Shown: positions 33,225 through 46,000 of the stretch, in pieces
Layout: each line of letters starts with the position of its first letter
Position numbering within the stretch: the stretch's first letter is position 1
Assembly: GCA_027924585.1 (NCBI GenBank)
Contig: BSBM01000252.1
Location: 5,456,001-5,520,000, forward strand
DNA from: Larix kaempferi
Taxonomy: Eukaryota > Streptophyta > Pinopsida > Pinales > Pinaceae
DNA length: 64,000 nt
Direction of reading: 5' to 3'
Program-made: the position numbers and the translations under genes
The notes under the pieces: generated by a model
Told to the model about the DNA's origin: nothing
The model's input: only the letters and a program-made list of their open reading frames with translations
The model's database searches: none

Positions 33225-33869
33225 GCAGATGATCAATCCATCTTCTTCTAGGATTAACCCAATCCACTTGATTTGCAAGAACTGGACCTTGAGCTGGATA
33301 TGGGTTTGTCAGAGAAACCCCAAAAATTCAAACTTTGAATTTCAAGCTTCTGACAAGATAGAAATATGTGCCTTGATGAGCTGATCAAGTTGGTATATTC
33401 AGAATTTGAAAACTGCAAAGTTTCACTCCTCAATTTTGCTTTTGAAACTTATGGATTCACTGGACGTGACCCTGAACTGGGGTTTGATGAAGCCCACTCT
33501 TCTTCCCAATCAAAATTTTTGACCCAAAGCTCTAAGCTTCTATTTTTCTGAGGAGCTTCCAGCCGTGGTCACAGATTTCAAAAATTCCAATTTTTACAGA
33601 AGCCCTAATTTTCCACTTTTCTGATCAAAGTCCTGAACTAGGGTCTAATCAAGCCCAGCCTTCTGCCCAACCAAAAATTCTGATCTTGGTCTCTAAATTT
33701 CTATTTTGATGAGTAGCATCCAGCCGTGGTCTCCGATTACAAAAATTCCAACTTTCTCCAAAGCCCTAAATTCCGGAAGCCATGAATGAAGGTACTCAAA
33801 AATAATTCTGTTTTGACAGAAATATGTACCTGATTGTTTCTTGTGTAACTCTGAACTTTTTGATCCACA

Positions 33870-34226
33870 GGGTCTGAAAACGTTTCCTGAGATAGCCTGA
33901 CTTGTTATCTTTCCATCCTGATAGGTCTGACCTCAATTGGATTCTCTGAGAGAGAGTTATTCCAAATGTCGCAACGTGACCTGTTTTGGGATAATTCAGG
34001 AGAGCGAACTTGTACAGCATGCCACGTGTCACTGTTTGAACTTCGGCCTCTAAAAACGTTTCTTGAGATAGCTCGGCCTGTTATATTTCCATCCTAATAG
34101 GTCTGACCTCAATTGGACTCTCTGAGAGAGTGTTATGCCAAGTGTCGCAACGTGACATGTTTATGGGATAATACAAGAGAACGAACTTGTACGGCGTGCC
34201 ACGTGTCACTGGTTCAACTTCGGCCT
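33870..34226 (-). repeat. Tandem duplication of about 177 bp with G-box motifs
   Basis: Two copies start near 33873 and 34051, with a partial third start at 34227. Each contains ATAGGTCTGACCTCAATTGG and, on the minus strand, GTGACACGTGGC (34021-34032 and 34198-34209), the core of a plant G-box/ABRE-type element. It lies between the primer site and the putative first exon. Confidence 0.75.
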
Positions 34227-34593
34227 CTGAAATTTTTTTTTGAGATAGTACATACTGTGTAATACCTGTCACATTTTACAAAATTTCATTTGGAGCTTCC
34301 TAGCCCAAGATATGACCTTTTTCCCAAGGTCACTTGATTTTGAATCAGATCTGGAAGAGGCAGAAACCCTATATTGTACAGATCATAAATCACAAAGTAC
34401 AACGAATTAGAGGTTGTCCTTTGGACACAAGGTACCTAGAGATTTAATATTCTTCCTGTAACAATTTCAGATCCGAAAAATTCGCCAAAACGGATTTATA
34501 CCGAAAGTGCTACGATGACTAGTTTTTGCTATATCAAGCCCTAGCATCGTAAGTGCAACAAGTGTCATACATGCCATATCATGCCTTCTTTCA

Positions 34594-34610
34594 GGCTAGC
34601 TTTGATACCA
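34594..34610 (-). other. Primer-binding site, initiator Met tRNA-like
   Basis: Minus-strand TGGTATCAAAGCTAGCC directly abuts the 5' LTR; it has one mismatch to TGGTATCAGAGC. Confidence 0.92.
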
Positions 34611-35249
34611 TGTTAAATTTTCTGAATTTACTTCAATATGATCTAGGATCTTAACTGAGAGAACAACATGTACAGCATATCAATCATGGAGACAATAATG
34701 CAAGCACACAAGAGACACAAAGATTTACTTGGGGAAAACCATAAAGGTGAAAAACCCCAATAACTTCCTCAGAGATAGATAGAGCAATGATACAACCAAC
34801 TAAGAGAGATAGCCATAACCTAGCAGCAGATCCTCCTCCTCCATAAGTGCGCCACTCCTCCTTGAGTGCATGTGTGAGAAGTGAGTGAGTAAATAGAGTG
34901 CCTCCCGCACTCTATTTATACTTGACTTGACTTGCCTTTTTACCTAACTCATGTAGGCTCGAACTTAACCACATAACATAATGCTGAGTGGGCCGACCCC
35001 CAATAGGGTGGTCTAATAACCCTTTGACCCACATGGCCGACCCCCAATAGGGTGGTTTAATAACCCTTTGACCCACATGACTTATACAGGGCCGACCCCA
35101 AACAAGGTGGTCTAATAACCCATCAAGTATAAGTTACGACACTTACAATATAAATGACGACACTTCCTTATAGAGGAATAATACCATCTCTATAGGAATA
35201 CAATATACATATATGTGAAATACATTCCGAAGTTACATATACATCAACA
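34611..35249 (-). repeat. 5' LTR of copia (639 bp)
   Basis: Almost identical to 28129-28778; it lacks the 11-bp duplication. Minus-strand TATA box GTATAAATAG at about 34913-34922. Confidence 0.95.
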
Positions 35250-37610
35250 CATTGTTTGGGACATATTCATGGTTTAAGGAGACCGAAGAAGGGATAAAAC
35301 TGTGCTCTAAATGGTATCATCGTGTGGATTTGTATGATCCCATGATAGTGTATGCTCGTTGGTGCTTTCAATTTTAACGAGTCTGAAAGCAATAAGAAGA
35401 ATATGAAATGGTGGAAAGGTACCGTTGTGTGGATTTATACGAGACCAAGACGGTGAATGCTTGTGGTTGCTTTCAATTTTAGAGAGTTTGAAAGAAATAA
35501 GAAGACTCCAAGGGGGTTATTTTTCGTGTGTTAATCCCCAAGTCCCGAAAAACCATAAAAGTATGCAATGGATAACTCTTGTAGCTAATGTGACTAGAGT
35601 ATTCCTTTTTCGTAATTAGTGTACCAGGTCTGGAAAATGGTTAAAATTATACCAGATATACGCCCTTTCAAATACTTTTAGCGAGCATGAAAGGACACAA
35701 GATTTCTCGGCGATCTTTGCATTATTTAAGGAATCATAAAAGAGCTTAACGAAAACTCCCTGAGTGCCTTTTTTGTAAAGGAGTTGCTTGTTAACAATCA
35801 AATTAACACCCTTAACCAAGTGAGGGGAAGAAGCATATTTTACTATGCACCCGCAACATGAATACATAATACAAGTACATAAGAGAACAAGCCCTCTCTT
35901 ATCTAATCACTACATCCACAATCAGAAAGATTGAGTGAACAAAGAGGTAGCCTAAGGAGACAAGGTTCAGTGATTAAACTACTCATTAAAGGCTCAAATA
36001 TAAGCTCCACCAGTCAAATAGTGAGAAGAAATGCACAAAAGTACATTAACTGTACTTAAATATGTTAAAGTTGTGACAAAATACTAAAACGACTATGGAA
36101 ATTGGGTTTTTGAGCAAAAATAATCAAAAAACAAGAAAAGGGATAATCCCACATTGAAAAGAGAAACTTGGGAGCCCATTTCCCAATGCTATAAAAGGAA
36201 GAGCAAAGGAATGATGGAGAAATTTGTAGGATTGGAAATCTCATCTTCATCAAAGGAAAGGGTGGAGAAAGGATAACTCATGGAAAAGGATGAGGGATGC
36301 ACATCAAGATACATTGTAAGTTTGTATCTTCTTCTTTAGCTTAATATGAAATAATTAAATTCCCCTCCAATTAGCTTATTCATATTTTGGTGTTTTAATA
36401 TTTCATATCTACTCCACATTTTCCTTAAGATATATTAAAGAACCTATGTTGCGGGTTTAGAGGCTCAAAACCGGCCTAGATCCACTCCTACACTCCCAAA
36501 ATCTTCAAAGATGAAGCTAGATCCTAGCCTCCTTTGATTTTCAAGCATCAACACACCCTGTGTGTGGAGAAAGGGAATTGATGGGCCATCAACGCACCAT
36601 GATAAAGGGAATGGAGGGTCATCAATGCACTATGGTAGTCTGCAAGGTGCGTTGAAGCCTCTTCAATGCTCTATAATAGAGTAGAGAGTGCGTTGAAGGT
36701 TTTTTCTTGAGTTTTGAGCCCAATTATTCCCTCTTTCCTCTGTTTTTATGATATTTTCTTCTTGGATGGGCTTAGGAACCCCTAATACCAGAGTTTATCC
36801 CTCATTTTGATCCTCCTTAGCTTAAGATTTGGGAAGATTTACAAAGTTTTTAAAACTTTCTTATTTCATATTTGCATGAATTATGAACTAGTCTTGAGAT
36901 CTGTTTGTTTTAGAGCTGCTTGGAGGCTTCCTTTTTTCATTTGCAGACCTTCTTAAGGATTTTAAATATTTTTAAGATTATTTTATCACTAGTTTGGAAA
37001 ATTGTGGAAGATTTTGGGTTAAGATCTTTAGATTTGAAATTTTCCTCCCAAAACCACTAAAAATGGCCCAAATGATCATTTCTTTCCAAATTTTCTTTAA
37101 ATTTGTGATAGATCCACTTTATTAAAGCCATATTTTTCTGTTAGGTCTCTAATTGGATAGGATTAGGACTGATCTTTGAAATAATTTGAATCCTTTGATA
37201 ATTTGCAAATAACAAAAATTGAAAAAAACATGAAGAAGAACCTTGAATTGTCACCTAGTTTTATGTTTTTATTGTTTTAGGACTGCTTGGAGGCTTCATT
37301 TTTGTACTTGCATACCTTCACAAATATTTAAAAAAAAAATAGAATCCATTTACCACAAATTTGAAAAACTTTGGGAGGGTTTGGTTTGATCTCCTTAGAT
37401 TCATTAGAGAAATTTTGAGGTCAAAAAATGGCCTCAAAACAAAGAAAATGTACTATAAAAAATAACCAATCACATTCTAGTAGATGACATCATCCCCCTT
37501 TGTGAGGTGGCATTGCATGAGTTAAGAATGCTTATTTGTCAAATTTTCTATGGTGGATGAAAACACATAGTTAACCAAGGTAGTGGTGTAAGTGTTTTTA
37601 AGTCATAAAG

Positions 37611-37800
37611 TAAAGTACTCATAATGATAGTCTTTTCATAAAATAATATTATTGTCATTTTCAAGTAAAGTACTTATAATGAATGTCTTTTCACACTTTC
37701 TCATAAAATAATATTATTGTCTTTTTCAAGTGAAGTACTCTTAATTCATAAAGAAAGTCCTTTCACATTTTTTTTATAAAATAATATATTATCATTTTTA
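37611..37800. repeat. Tandem repeat, three units of about 56-68 bp
   Basis: Units contain AAAGTACTCATAATGA, then CTTTTCA and ATAAAATAATATTATTGTC; starts near 37611, 37667 and 37732. Confidence 0.8.
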
Positions 37801-37883
37801 TATTTTTAATTTTAAATTATATATTCACTCCATTCTATTTAATAACATAATGTCAAAGTAATAAAGAATAATAATAGATTTAA

Positions 37884-37909
37884 TAAATAATAATAATAAT
37901 AATAATAAT
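37884..37909. repeat. AAT microsatellite
   Basis: An AAT trinucleotide run of about eight units within very AT-rich DNA. Confidence 0.9.
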
Positions 37910-38866
37910 GCAATGTGGAATATAATAATATTATTAATATTTTACATGTAAATAAATTCTCAATTAAATTACATTATATTGAATTCATGAGAAAATTACT
38001 AAATATAAAAAGTCAACATAAAATTTAAAAAATAGCTCTTAAAAATATTTTTTATTATTTAATTTCATTTGCAAGTTCAAGACAAATAAATGCTAAAGGA
38101 CAATAAATTTTTGGGAATTTATAATGAATCTTAGTCACATCAATGTAGACTTATTTTATTAATTTTATTTCTAGTGAATTTTGAAAAGCAACTCAACCAT
38201 GATTATTTATATTGTGCATAGAAAATAGTGTGGGAGGTGACTTGTCATATATACCTACCCTATAAAACCCCAAATTCATAATATTTTAATATATATCATA
38301 TTTTTGTAGTACATCTCTTAGGATGCCCATTTTTTACCTCAAAATCTCTCTAATGTGGAATTTCTTCTCAAAAACCTCCAAAAATGGCCCAAATTGACAT
38401 TTATTTCAAACTTTTCTTAAATTTGTGGTAGATCCATTTGATTCAAGTTATATTTTTATTTTGGATCCCTAATTGGATAGGATTAGGACTGATATCTATA
38501 AAAAATAATTCATTTAAGAGTTTGTAAATCACAAAAAATGAGAAAACATAAAGATTTGTTCAAAGAACCTTAAGACCCTTTAACTGTTGAATCTCATGCA
38601 TGTGCTTATTTGAAACATCACACCAAATATCAATCATAACATTTGAAAAGATCATTTAAACACATTTCCAAAATATATTTGCATTGAAAAACAAATAATT
38701 CAACATTACACTTTGAGACATTTTGAAAATAATTTCCCTCCAAAACTGAATACAAACTTTAATTAGTTCAATTTTGTTTTGGATCTACAGTATTTTCATT
38801 ATGTTTATGCACAATTAGAGAATATTGTAGCTTCATATCTTGATTTTCGTTGGATAAGTTGTGTCT

Positions 38867-39255
38867 GAGCCACCGTATCCTCTTTGCTTTCACTTTCAAG
38901 TGGCCCTGCAAACAAGAAAGTGGATCTCAAGTGTAATAGTCTAGGATTTGATTTTTCAAGCATTGCTCTTTTGAGCCACTATATCCTCTTCACTTGGGCC
39001 TTCAGGCGATCTTGTGCATGAGAAAGTGGATCTTAAGTGTAATAGAGTAGATTTCAATTTTTGCATACATTTCTCGAGCTACCATATCCTCTTTTCTTGC
39101 ACTTCCGAGTGGCCCTGCAAACGGAAAAGTAGATCTCAAGTGTAAAGAATAAAATTCATAAGCATTTCAAATGGATCTGCTTATCATCTTTGCTTGCACT
39201 TTCGGGTGGCTCTGCAAACGAGAGCAGAGATCCCCTGTGTAATAGAATTAGCCTC
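38867..39255. repeat. Tandem repeat, about 100-bp unit, four copies
   Basis: Units begin GAGCCACCGTATCCTCTTTG or a variant near 38867, 38973, 39076 and 39172. Each continues through GTGGCCCTGCAAACGAGAAA-like and GATCTCAAGTGTAATAG-like blocks. Divergence between units is substantial, so the array is old. Confidence 0.85.
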
Positions 39256-41880
39256 ATTTTTAATGAGATACCTGTTTGGTTTACATTGATTTTCAAACTA
39301 GTCATTATCCATATTTTAGCAGAATCATTCATAAAAAACAAAAATCTACCAACACATTTTGCATGTTTGCAAGACACACATGAACCTATAACCTTTCATT
39401 AGTTTAGAACATTCATCGAATTGAAAGTTAGCATAGTGAGCATATTGCATTGTTTGGTTCATATTTTTCGAGTCAAGACACCACCAATTTCACTTCCACT
39501 CCTCAAACTAAGCAAACTACCATTAAAATTGACGCTTAATCTAAAACTAACCAACATTTGATTTTTATATCACCAACAAGAACAAGTTAGTGCCCTAGAT
39601 TAGGTTTGGAGAGTTAACACTCCTGGGTTGCAATTTGTTTTGAAACTAGCATTGATTACTGAGAGTTTAAATCCATTAGTAGCAAAAAACGCTTGTCAGG
39701 AAAGCGCATCTAACATATGTGTTAAGAATGAGGTCAATCTATATAATTAAGGGTGGTTCCCCCCTCTTGCTTGTTTAGTGGGATATGAGCTCATCACGAA
39801 ATTCTATGTAAAGTGAAAAGTCCTTGGGGTGACATCAATTTTCTAGAGTACCTAGTTATGAGATTTTTCCTCGAATTACAACTGTTCCGCCCGAACGTTG
39901 ATTGTGAAGTGGTATCTTTAGTTTCTCTTCTTAGGATATCACATAGGATATTGTAAGTGGGAAAATCTTGCAATACCTTAGACATACTTTGAATCTTTTA
40001 CTCCTTGGGAGGGTGATTGGTTAGGAACCAACACTTGCACCCCTGGCGATTAAAGTTTATTGTAATTATTGCTCATACCTTTGCTGCTAGCAATTGTTTG
40101 AGGTCTCATATACCTCAATAGATACTAGTTTTGGAAGGCCCTCTAATCCATATTTTCACTAAGCTTCGACTCTTTGGAAATGTATTTTGCTTGCTTGGAT
40201 CTATAGGAATTTTTTACTGTGTTGAAACGTTTTTTATTTTTGTTGAGTCTAGACTTCCTTAGGATTGTTTGATTCTATTTTTCGATCAAAATCATTTTAA
40301 ACACATCATTTTATCAAAATTCTTCAAATTGGATACTCTCCCGATCCTCCAATCATGGCGGTAGTGAGGTGAGTCACCATAAATTGAAGAACCCGCTACA
40401 TCGTGGAGACGAATACAAAACACCCAACCTTGTGACTTGAAAACCGATCAACTTCTAGATTCAATTAACAACAATAGAGAAGAAGAACATCAAACAAATA
40501 CTGAAACATCACCTACCAAGGAAAACACAGATATTGTTGATAATCTTGCTCCATTTGAAATTGAAACACTAGAGAACAACACAGCTACTCACATAGACCC
40601 ACCTTTCACAAATCTTTCAGATCTATTGTTGTTGCAACACCCTTCCCCAAATTCTTTTTTGAAGTTATTTGGGGCCCCTCCTTCTAACACTTTTGTAGCA
40701 AGCTCTTTAGGTCATCTTTCAGGTTTACCTCCAACTAATCAAAATTTCATCACCTGCTTCCAAAAGAGTTTCTCATTTTCTCTGAGGCAAAGTCATCCAT
40801 TTCCATTTAGCACAGGTTTTGGTCTTATCTTCCCCGCTGTAGCGCAAGATTTAGATTTGAGCCCGCTACAACTTTGGCGCATCTTTAACCACAAGTCCTC
40901 TGTCAAGCGTAGGCCTTTACTCTAATTCTGCCACCCTTTCGATAAGTCCCAAGTCTGTTATCTGGTGCAATAAGCCAAAAAACTGTTAGCGCAAGAGATA
41001 ATTTTCCTTGGTCGCTTGAGCGCGGTGCAAGAATTACCATTACTTCCCTGCCTTGGAGCTGCGCTTCAATTCATTGGAAGAATTAAAAGTTAGTGCATCA
41101 CTCCCCAGTGCAACTATTATGATAGATTCGAATCCCAAGCGCTAGAGATGCGCTTATCCTTCCCGCTTGCAAATCTGCGCTCGTCTTTCAGGATAACTCA
41201 TTTCTGGCGCGATTTTTCTGAGCACAATCCCAATGCCGGGATTGCCGCTTGAGCACAACGCTTATCTTTGAATGTGCGCTTGCCACATAGCGCAAAAAAT
41301 TACGCTCCCTGCTTGGCACCAAAGCTGAAATCGATACTTAGCACGAAAAGATCTCCTTGATCCTTGTGCAACGGCAGAGTTGGTAGGGATTTTAATAAAG
41401 CCATGTGCCACTCTTAATGACTAATTCCTCGAGCCCCATGCTCTTAACCCCGCCAACTTTAAATGTATGTGATCATTTAACTCTCCCCTATTTAATGCAT
41501 GCAATGATGTTTTGGGTTTTATTCGGTCATTTGCTCTTGGAGCGCTCGCCATCTGCGTCGAAGTTCGAAGCTTCCGTTCGCTGCAAATAGTTGAGGTCTC
41601 CGAACAGTCGCCATACTGACAGGTAGGCTCTTTCCCAATCCTGATTTTGGATTAGTAGGTTAAAAGAATCATTCACGCACAGTTTAATAGCTCAAACACC
41701 CTCCGTTTTACTTAGCATGAAAGCTAGAAAGGACGTAGAACAACCGCTGTTCTTTTCCCTATGAGGATACGAAGCCACCACCTTCAGAACAGGGCAGAGA
41801 CAACCCCATCTCACAGGCACACAAGTCTCTCCCCTCTACTGTGTTTTTGGCTTTTCTAGCTTTTCCCACAGAGTTTTCGT

Positions 41881-42288
41881 TCACCAAGCGAAACCTACGG
41901 CTCCCCACAACCGCATGTTGAAAGTCTTATATGTTTTCTTGGTTGCGTAATAGTTTGGGGGTCTTTTTCCTTGAGTAGAGTTATTTTTCTGAAAATATGA
42001 AGTGCCCCGGTCATAAGGTTGAGTCGTCCCAGTAGTATTTTTAGCGGACTCAGAGTTTTCGCTCAAATTTGTAGAAGTCACAACATCATGATGTCTCATT
42101 TTTAAAACTCCTGTCCAACCATCCTTTGCACGTAAGGCCCAACCCTTCTCGCTCCTTGCAATTAAAGTCTCATGCTGTAAATACTGAGATACCTTGCTCG
42201 ACCAAGAGCAAGTTTTATTCATGCTGGGGTTGCCTAAAATTTCCATTGCTTGGCTGAAGCTGCCATGGGGATGTGTTAAATCAACCAT
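41881..42288 (-). CDS. Antisense ORF in giant 5' LTR (135 aa)
   Basis: An uninterrupted minus-strand frame, MVDLTHPHGSFSQAMEILGN through RSEKGWALRAKDGWTGVLKM to a basic, Tyr/Asn-rich end. The counterpart in the 3' LTR (55780-56187) has exactly the same length (408 nt, no indels) but two stops (Trp and Gln codons to TAG). I recognise no family and see no signal peptide or membrane segment. It could be a real antisense gene, as some Tat-lineage elements carry, or an accidental frame. Confidence 0.4.
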   Translation of the reverse strand: MVDLTHPHGSFSQAMEILGNPSMNKTCSWSSKVSQYLQHETLIARSEKGWALRAKDGWTGVLKMRHHDVVTSTNLSENSESAKNTTGTTQPYDRGTSYFQKNNSTQGKRPPNYYATKKTYKTFNMRLWGAVGFAW

Positions 42289-43031
42289 TTAATCCCATTT
42301 AGAAACTCGAAGTCATGACTCGATCCTTAGCCGATAAAGCCTGTGGCTGCAAAAATTATCCCTTTTCAGCATAGCTTCCACTCTAAGCTGCCGACGCATG
42401 AAATGTTAAACATTGATGCATAGATAATTTCGCATGCATTATGTTAAGCGCTAGTGCAAAAGTAAGGATAGGAAGCAGCGCATTCAAAAATGTGTAAGCT
42501 AGTGCGCGAGTGATTTTAGCTTTGGTGCACAAACGAAATTATGGCACTGGCGCATAAACTATTTTAGTTCTTAGCGCAGGAATATATTTTCGCTTGGCAC
42601 CCAAATAAGTTTAGGCGCCGGCGCGAGTGGAACTTTTAAATCTTATCGCGTGAATTCCAGCTGATACCCCAGCGTGCACTAGGTGGCCAATCTTAGCGCG
42701 CATATTATCCCAAGCGCGGCACAAAAATTAATTTAGGCGCCAACATTGAAGTCTCAAATCAGAACTCGCGCAAGATTTTTTTTCGCAATCCTAGAGATGC
42801 CTGCACGCCAAAAATGAATCGCATAGACCCAAAATGATCTTGCTCTTCATCCTGATTTGTTGTCCTTATTTTAGCATGAAGGGACATTATTGAATTAAGC
42901 TTACATGTGAAATGAAGATAATTATGTTTATGAAAGTGTCATATTCTGGCTTTGTTTTAGAGTGTTTCCAATGTTTGGAAATGGTCTAAACTAAAGTTTT
43001 GTAATATTGCCTTGATTGCCGCAGGATTACC

Positions 43032-46000
43032 ATGCACAGGAGGTCATCCAAAAGGAAGGCAACGCAGAAAGTGACCTCAGACTCAGAGGTTGAGATTCTG
43101 TCGGACACTTCTCTCGTCACAATGTTTACTGACACACAAGCTACCACTGGTGTTTCCCCTGGGAGCTCTGCCCCTGAATTTCAATGGGGTGATCTATACA
43201 GATTCATCATGGCTCAAAATGATTTGACGGCCCCTATAGAAGACGCTATGGTATATGCCAACATCAGAAGGTCATTTTTGCATAAGGAAACAACTTGGCA
43301 AGAGTTGTTCCCTTGTTCTGAAGTTGTTGGATGGTTGATTCCTAACATTCAGACTGACACAAGGATTATGACTGATAAAAATTGATTGGTCCTAGCTTCT
43401 TTCGCCCCCTATCATGTCACTGCTACTTACAGATTACCTTCACACAGGGCTTCTTTGGATGATGAATGGATGGAAAAGCATCAAATGGACTTGTTAGAAA
43501 CTGCCTGTAAGATGACTATAAATGGCAGGAAAATCAACAGGAGGCAAAATAATGAATATGAGAGCAATCTCCTAAAAACCCCTTATAGGCTCATCGTCTT
43601 GATGTTGAGTAGGCTCTTCGGCATGCCTAATGGCAATATCTTTAAGATTGGATGGGTGCCAGTGATGTTTCACATAGCCACAAAATGCACCATCTTCAAT
43701 TGGGCTGAAATAATTTCAGATAGCTTGGCCCCATGGTTAACAGCAGGCCAAGGAGGATTGACCCGAAAGAAGGCAGTTTTCTACATGTCTTCATACCTAA
43801 TTGACTTCCTGTTAAGCAAGCATTCATTCCCGGACTTGGGTTGTTCGTGGAAGCCGAATGAAACAACTCTCTTCATAGCCTATCAGTGCACATGGGCGAG
43901 TAAGTATGCAAACCACTACAAGATGATTTGTGAAAGGTTTATCATGCCGTTGTACTAGCTCATTTTCATGCAAGAACCAGATTCTATGTCAGAGAATGCA
44001 ATGCCTGTCATTGAACAATTTGGAGACTATTATCACAATGCAGAAGGCATGTACATTAGGATGAGTGGAGGGACTCATGAACCATTTATGTTCCCTCAGT
44101 ATGTTACAGACTTTGTTATTCATAAGGAGGCCATGAGGAAACTCTTCAGCACCGGTGCCATAAGCAGGTTCTTAACAGAAAGGAGGAAGGGCATGTACCC
44201 TCCCATGCCATTTACCATAGAAGCCTACAGCCTCCCAAGAGCAAGAGATGGGGAAAATTACGCTCAAGGCTTAGAAATCTTCCACTTCGGCTCTGTCCCT
44301 TTCAAAAGGCATGACCCTAACGACGCGGTAAGCAGACATTGTCTCGACCTCAGGGTTTCCTTCGAGTATGCTCATTCGGAAGACCGAGAAGAAGAATTCC
44401 TCAGATGCACCCACAACCTAACTGAGTTAGGAAAGCATTACAATACAAAAGTGGTGAAAGACTCAAGCCCCATCCCTATCGGTTTGATCCAAAGAGAAAG
44501 GGAGGCCTCCACCTCACAATCAGGGGAACCATTGGAGTTGGAGCAGGACAAGGTATCCCAAGAGTAGCCATTGGAGTTAGACTAGGACAGAGTGCTCCAG
44601 GAAGAGGCTCTCAAGCAGTAGTAGGACCAAGAGCAAGCAAAGATTCAAGGTGAGCTAGTTGCCAAGCTTCCACAAGAGGAGAATGCAAGGAAACAACAGG
44701 ACCAAACCTCCTAGTTGGATCATCTAGAAGAAACCGCCGGGATCTAGACGGAACAAGAAGATCAGGTACCCCAGGAGCAAGCTTCCAAGCAACAAACTAA
44801 GGAGGAGCAAAGGCACTTGGGTGAGAAGGCTGATGGATTACAGAATCAACAAGGAGATTCTGAAGAAGCAGATGTGTTGCAGACACAGCAAGGAGAGTCA
44901 ACAGGAGAGAAAGATAAAGAGAAGATTGAGAAGTCTCTTGACCCGGAGCCATCTACTCCGATAGATATGGATATTGATCCACCATTGATATGCACCCAAG
45001 GGGGAACGCAGGAAAAGGGTGCCTATTCAGGAATCTTAGTGCTGACTCCATATAACCCCAGAAAGTAGCACAAAATAGCAGACTTGGATACTGCATATTT
45101 TAGTCCAAGGAAAAGGGCCATCATTGATAGGAGGGTGCAGAAGATAGAAGGCACAACAATGAATATGGAAATCGAGGAGAAAGAATATGAACCATGGGTA
45201 ACAGAGAAGACACTGGTCCAAGGAACTGATATCGACCCTACATTTCAAGCCCAATGTACCGTTGCATCGGCTAAGGAAACTAAAGATAGCATTGATTTCT
45301 TGAAAGAAAAGATAAAGCATTACAGAGAGCAATGCCTTAAGATCAGAGATGACAGAGAGAGGGAGATACTGGAAGCAAACAAGCTGAAGGAGAAATACAA
45401 TCAATTGTTGGAGAGCATCTGGTGCTTAAGTCGGAAATTCTCCAGCTCAAAAATGATAAGAACTCCTTAGAAGTGCAGGTGGCTTTCTCTGAAGGTGAGC
45501 TAGAGAATCTGAAGGCTCGGATAGCAGAACTCGAAGAACTCGAAGTAGGCAGGGATCAACAAATCCATCTCCACCAGCATGAATGTGAAGGGCTGATCCA
45601 AGAAAAGGAACAACTAGCAAGAAAACTCAAAGAGGCAGCAGAGGACCAGCAAAACTTGCCCACATTTCAAAAACAAGCATGTGATATGTGGATCAAAATC
45701 CATCAGTTGCTAGTGCTGATCTTAGAAGAGATTTGGAGTATGAAAGAGGTGATTAAGAAAATAGAAACAATCGAATCCAAAGCCCTAAATACCCAAGAAA
45801 GGTTTGCAAATCATTTAGAGGAGCTAAAATACCAATCTGAGTGGAAAAGGGAAAATCTCATCTCCCTTCACACTTGTGCGCCCCTACAGGAGATGAATTG
45901 GATGTGGATATGGGGATTCTTGATTTCACCAGATATTGCGGCACCAGACTAAGTGTGGAAATAAAAAAGACAGTCCACAAGTGTTGTTCCATCTATTCCG

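Larger units (their letters stand above)
28129..35249 (-). mobile_element. Complete-ended, defective Ty1/copia element
   Basis: LTRs 28129-28778 and 34611-35249 flank a 5.8-kb interior. The TSD is exact, CATTG (28124-28128 and 35250-35254). The primer site (34594-34610, minus) and polypurine tract (28779-28787, minus) are intact. By eye the LTRs differ at about 5 sites plus one 11-bp duplication, so this is among the youngest insertions here. The interior keeps only a deleted RT start and RNase H; gag, protease and integrase are not recognisable, so it must have been mobilised in trans or decayed very fast. It is a close relative of the element at 1-2004. Confidence 0.94.
35255..40626. other. 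AT-rich repeat DNA without genes
   Basis: No protein domain is seen. The left part (35255-35600) may continue the LTR element interrupted by the copia. A TATA-like CTATAAAAGG (36189-36198) and GTGCGTTGAAG motifs (36645-36710) hint at a decayed LTR. 36890-38580 holds diverged duplications (37024-37250 with 38340-38580, both containing CTAATTGGATAGGATTAGGA). The ORF from 40437 runs across the giant LTR boundary at 40627; its first 63 codons are acidic and Asn/Thr-rich and unidentified. Confidence 0.5.
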
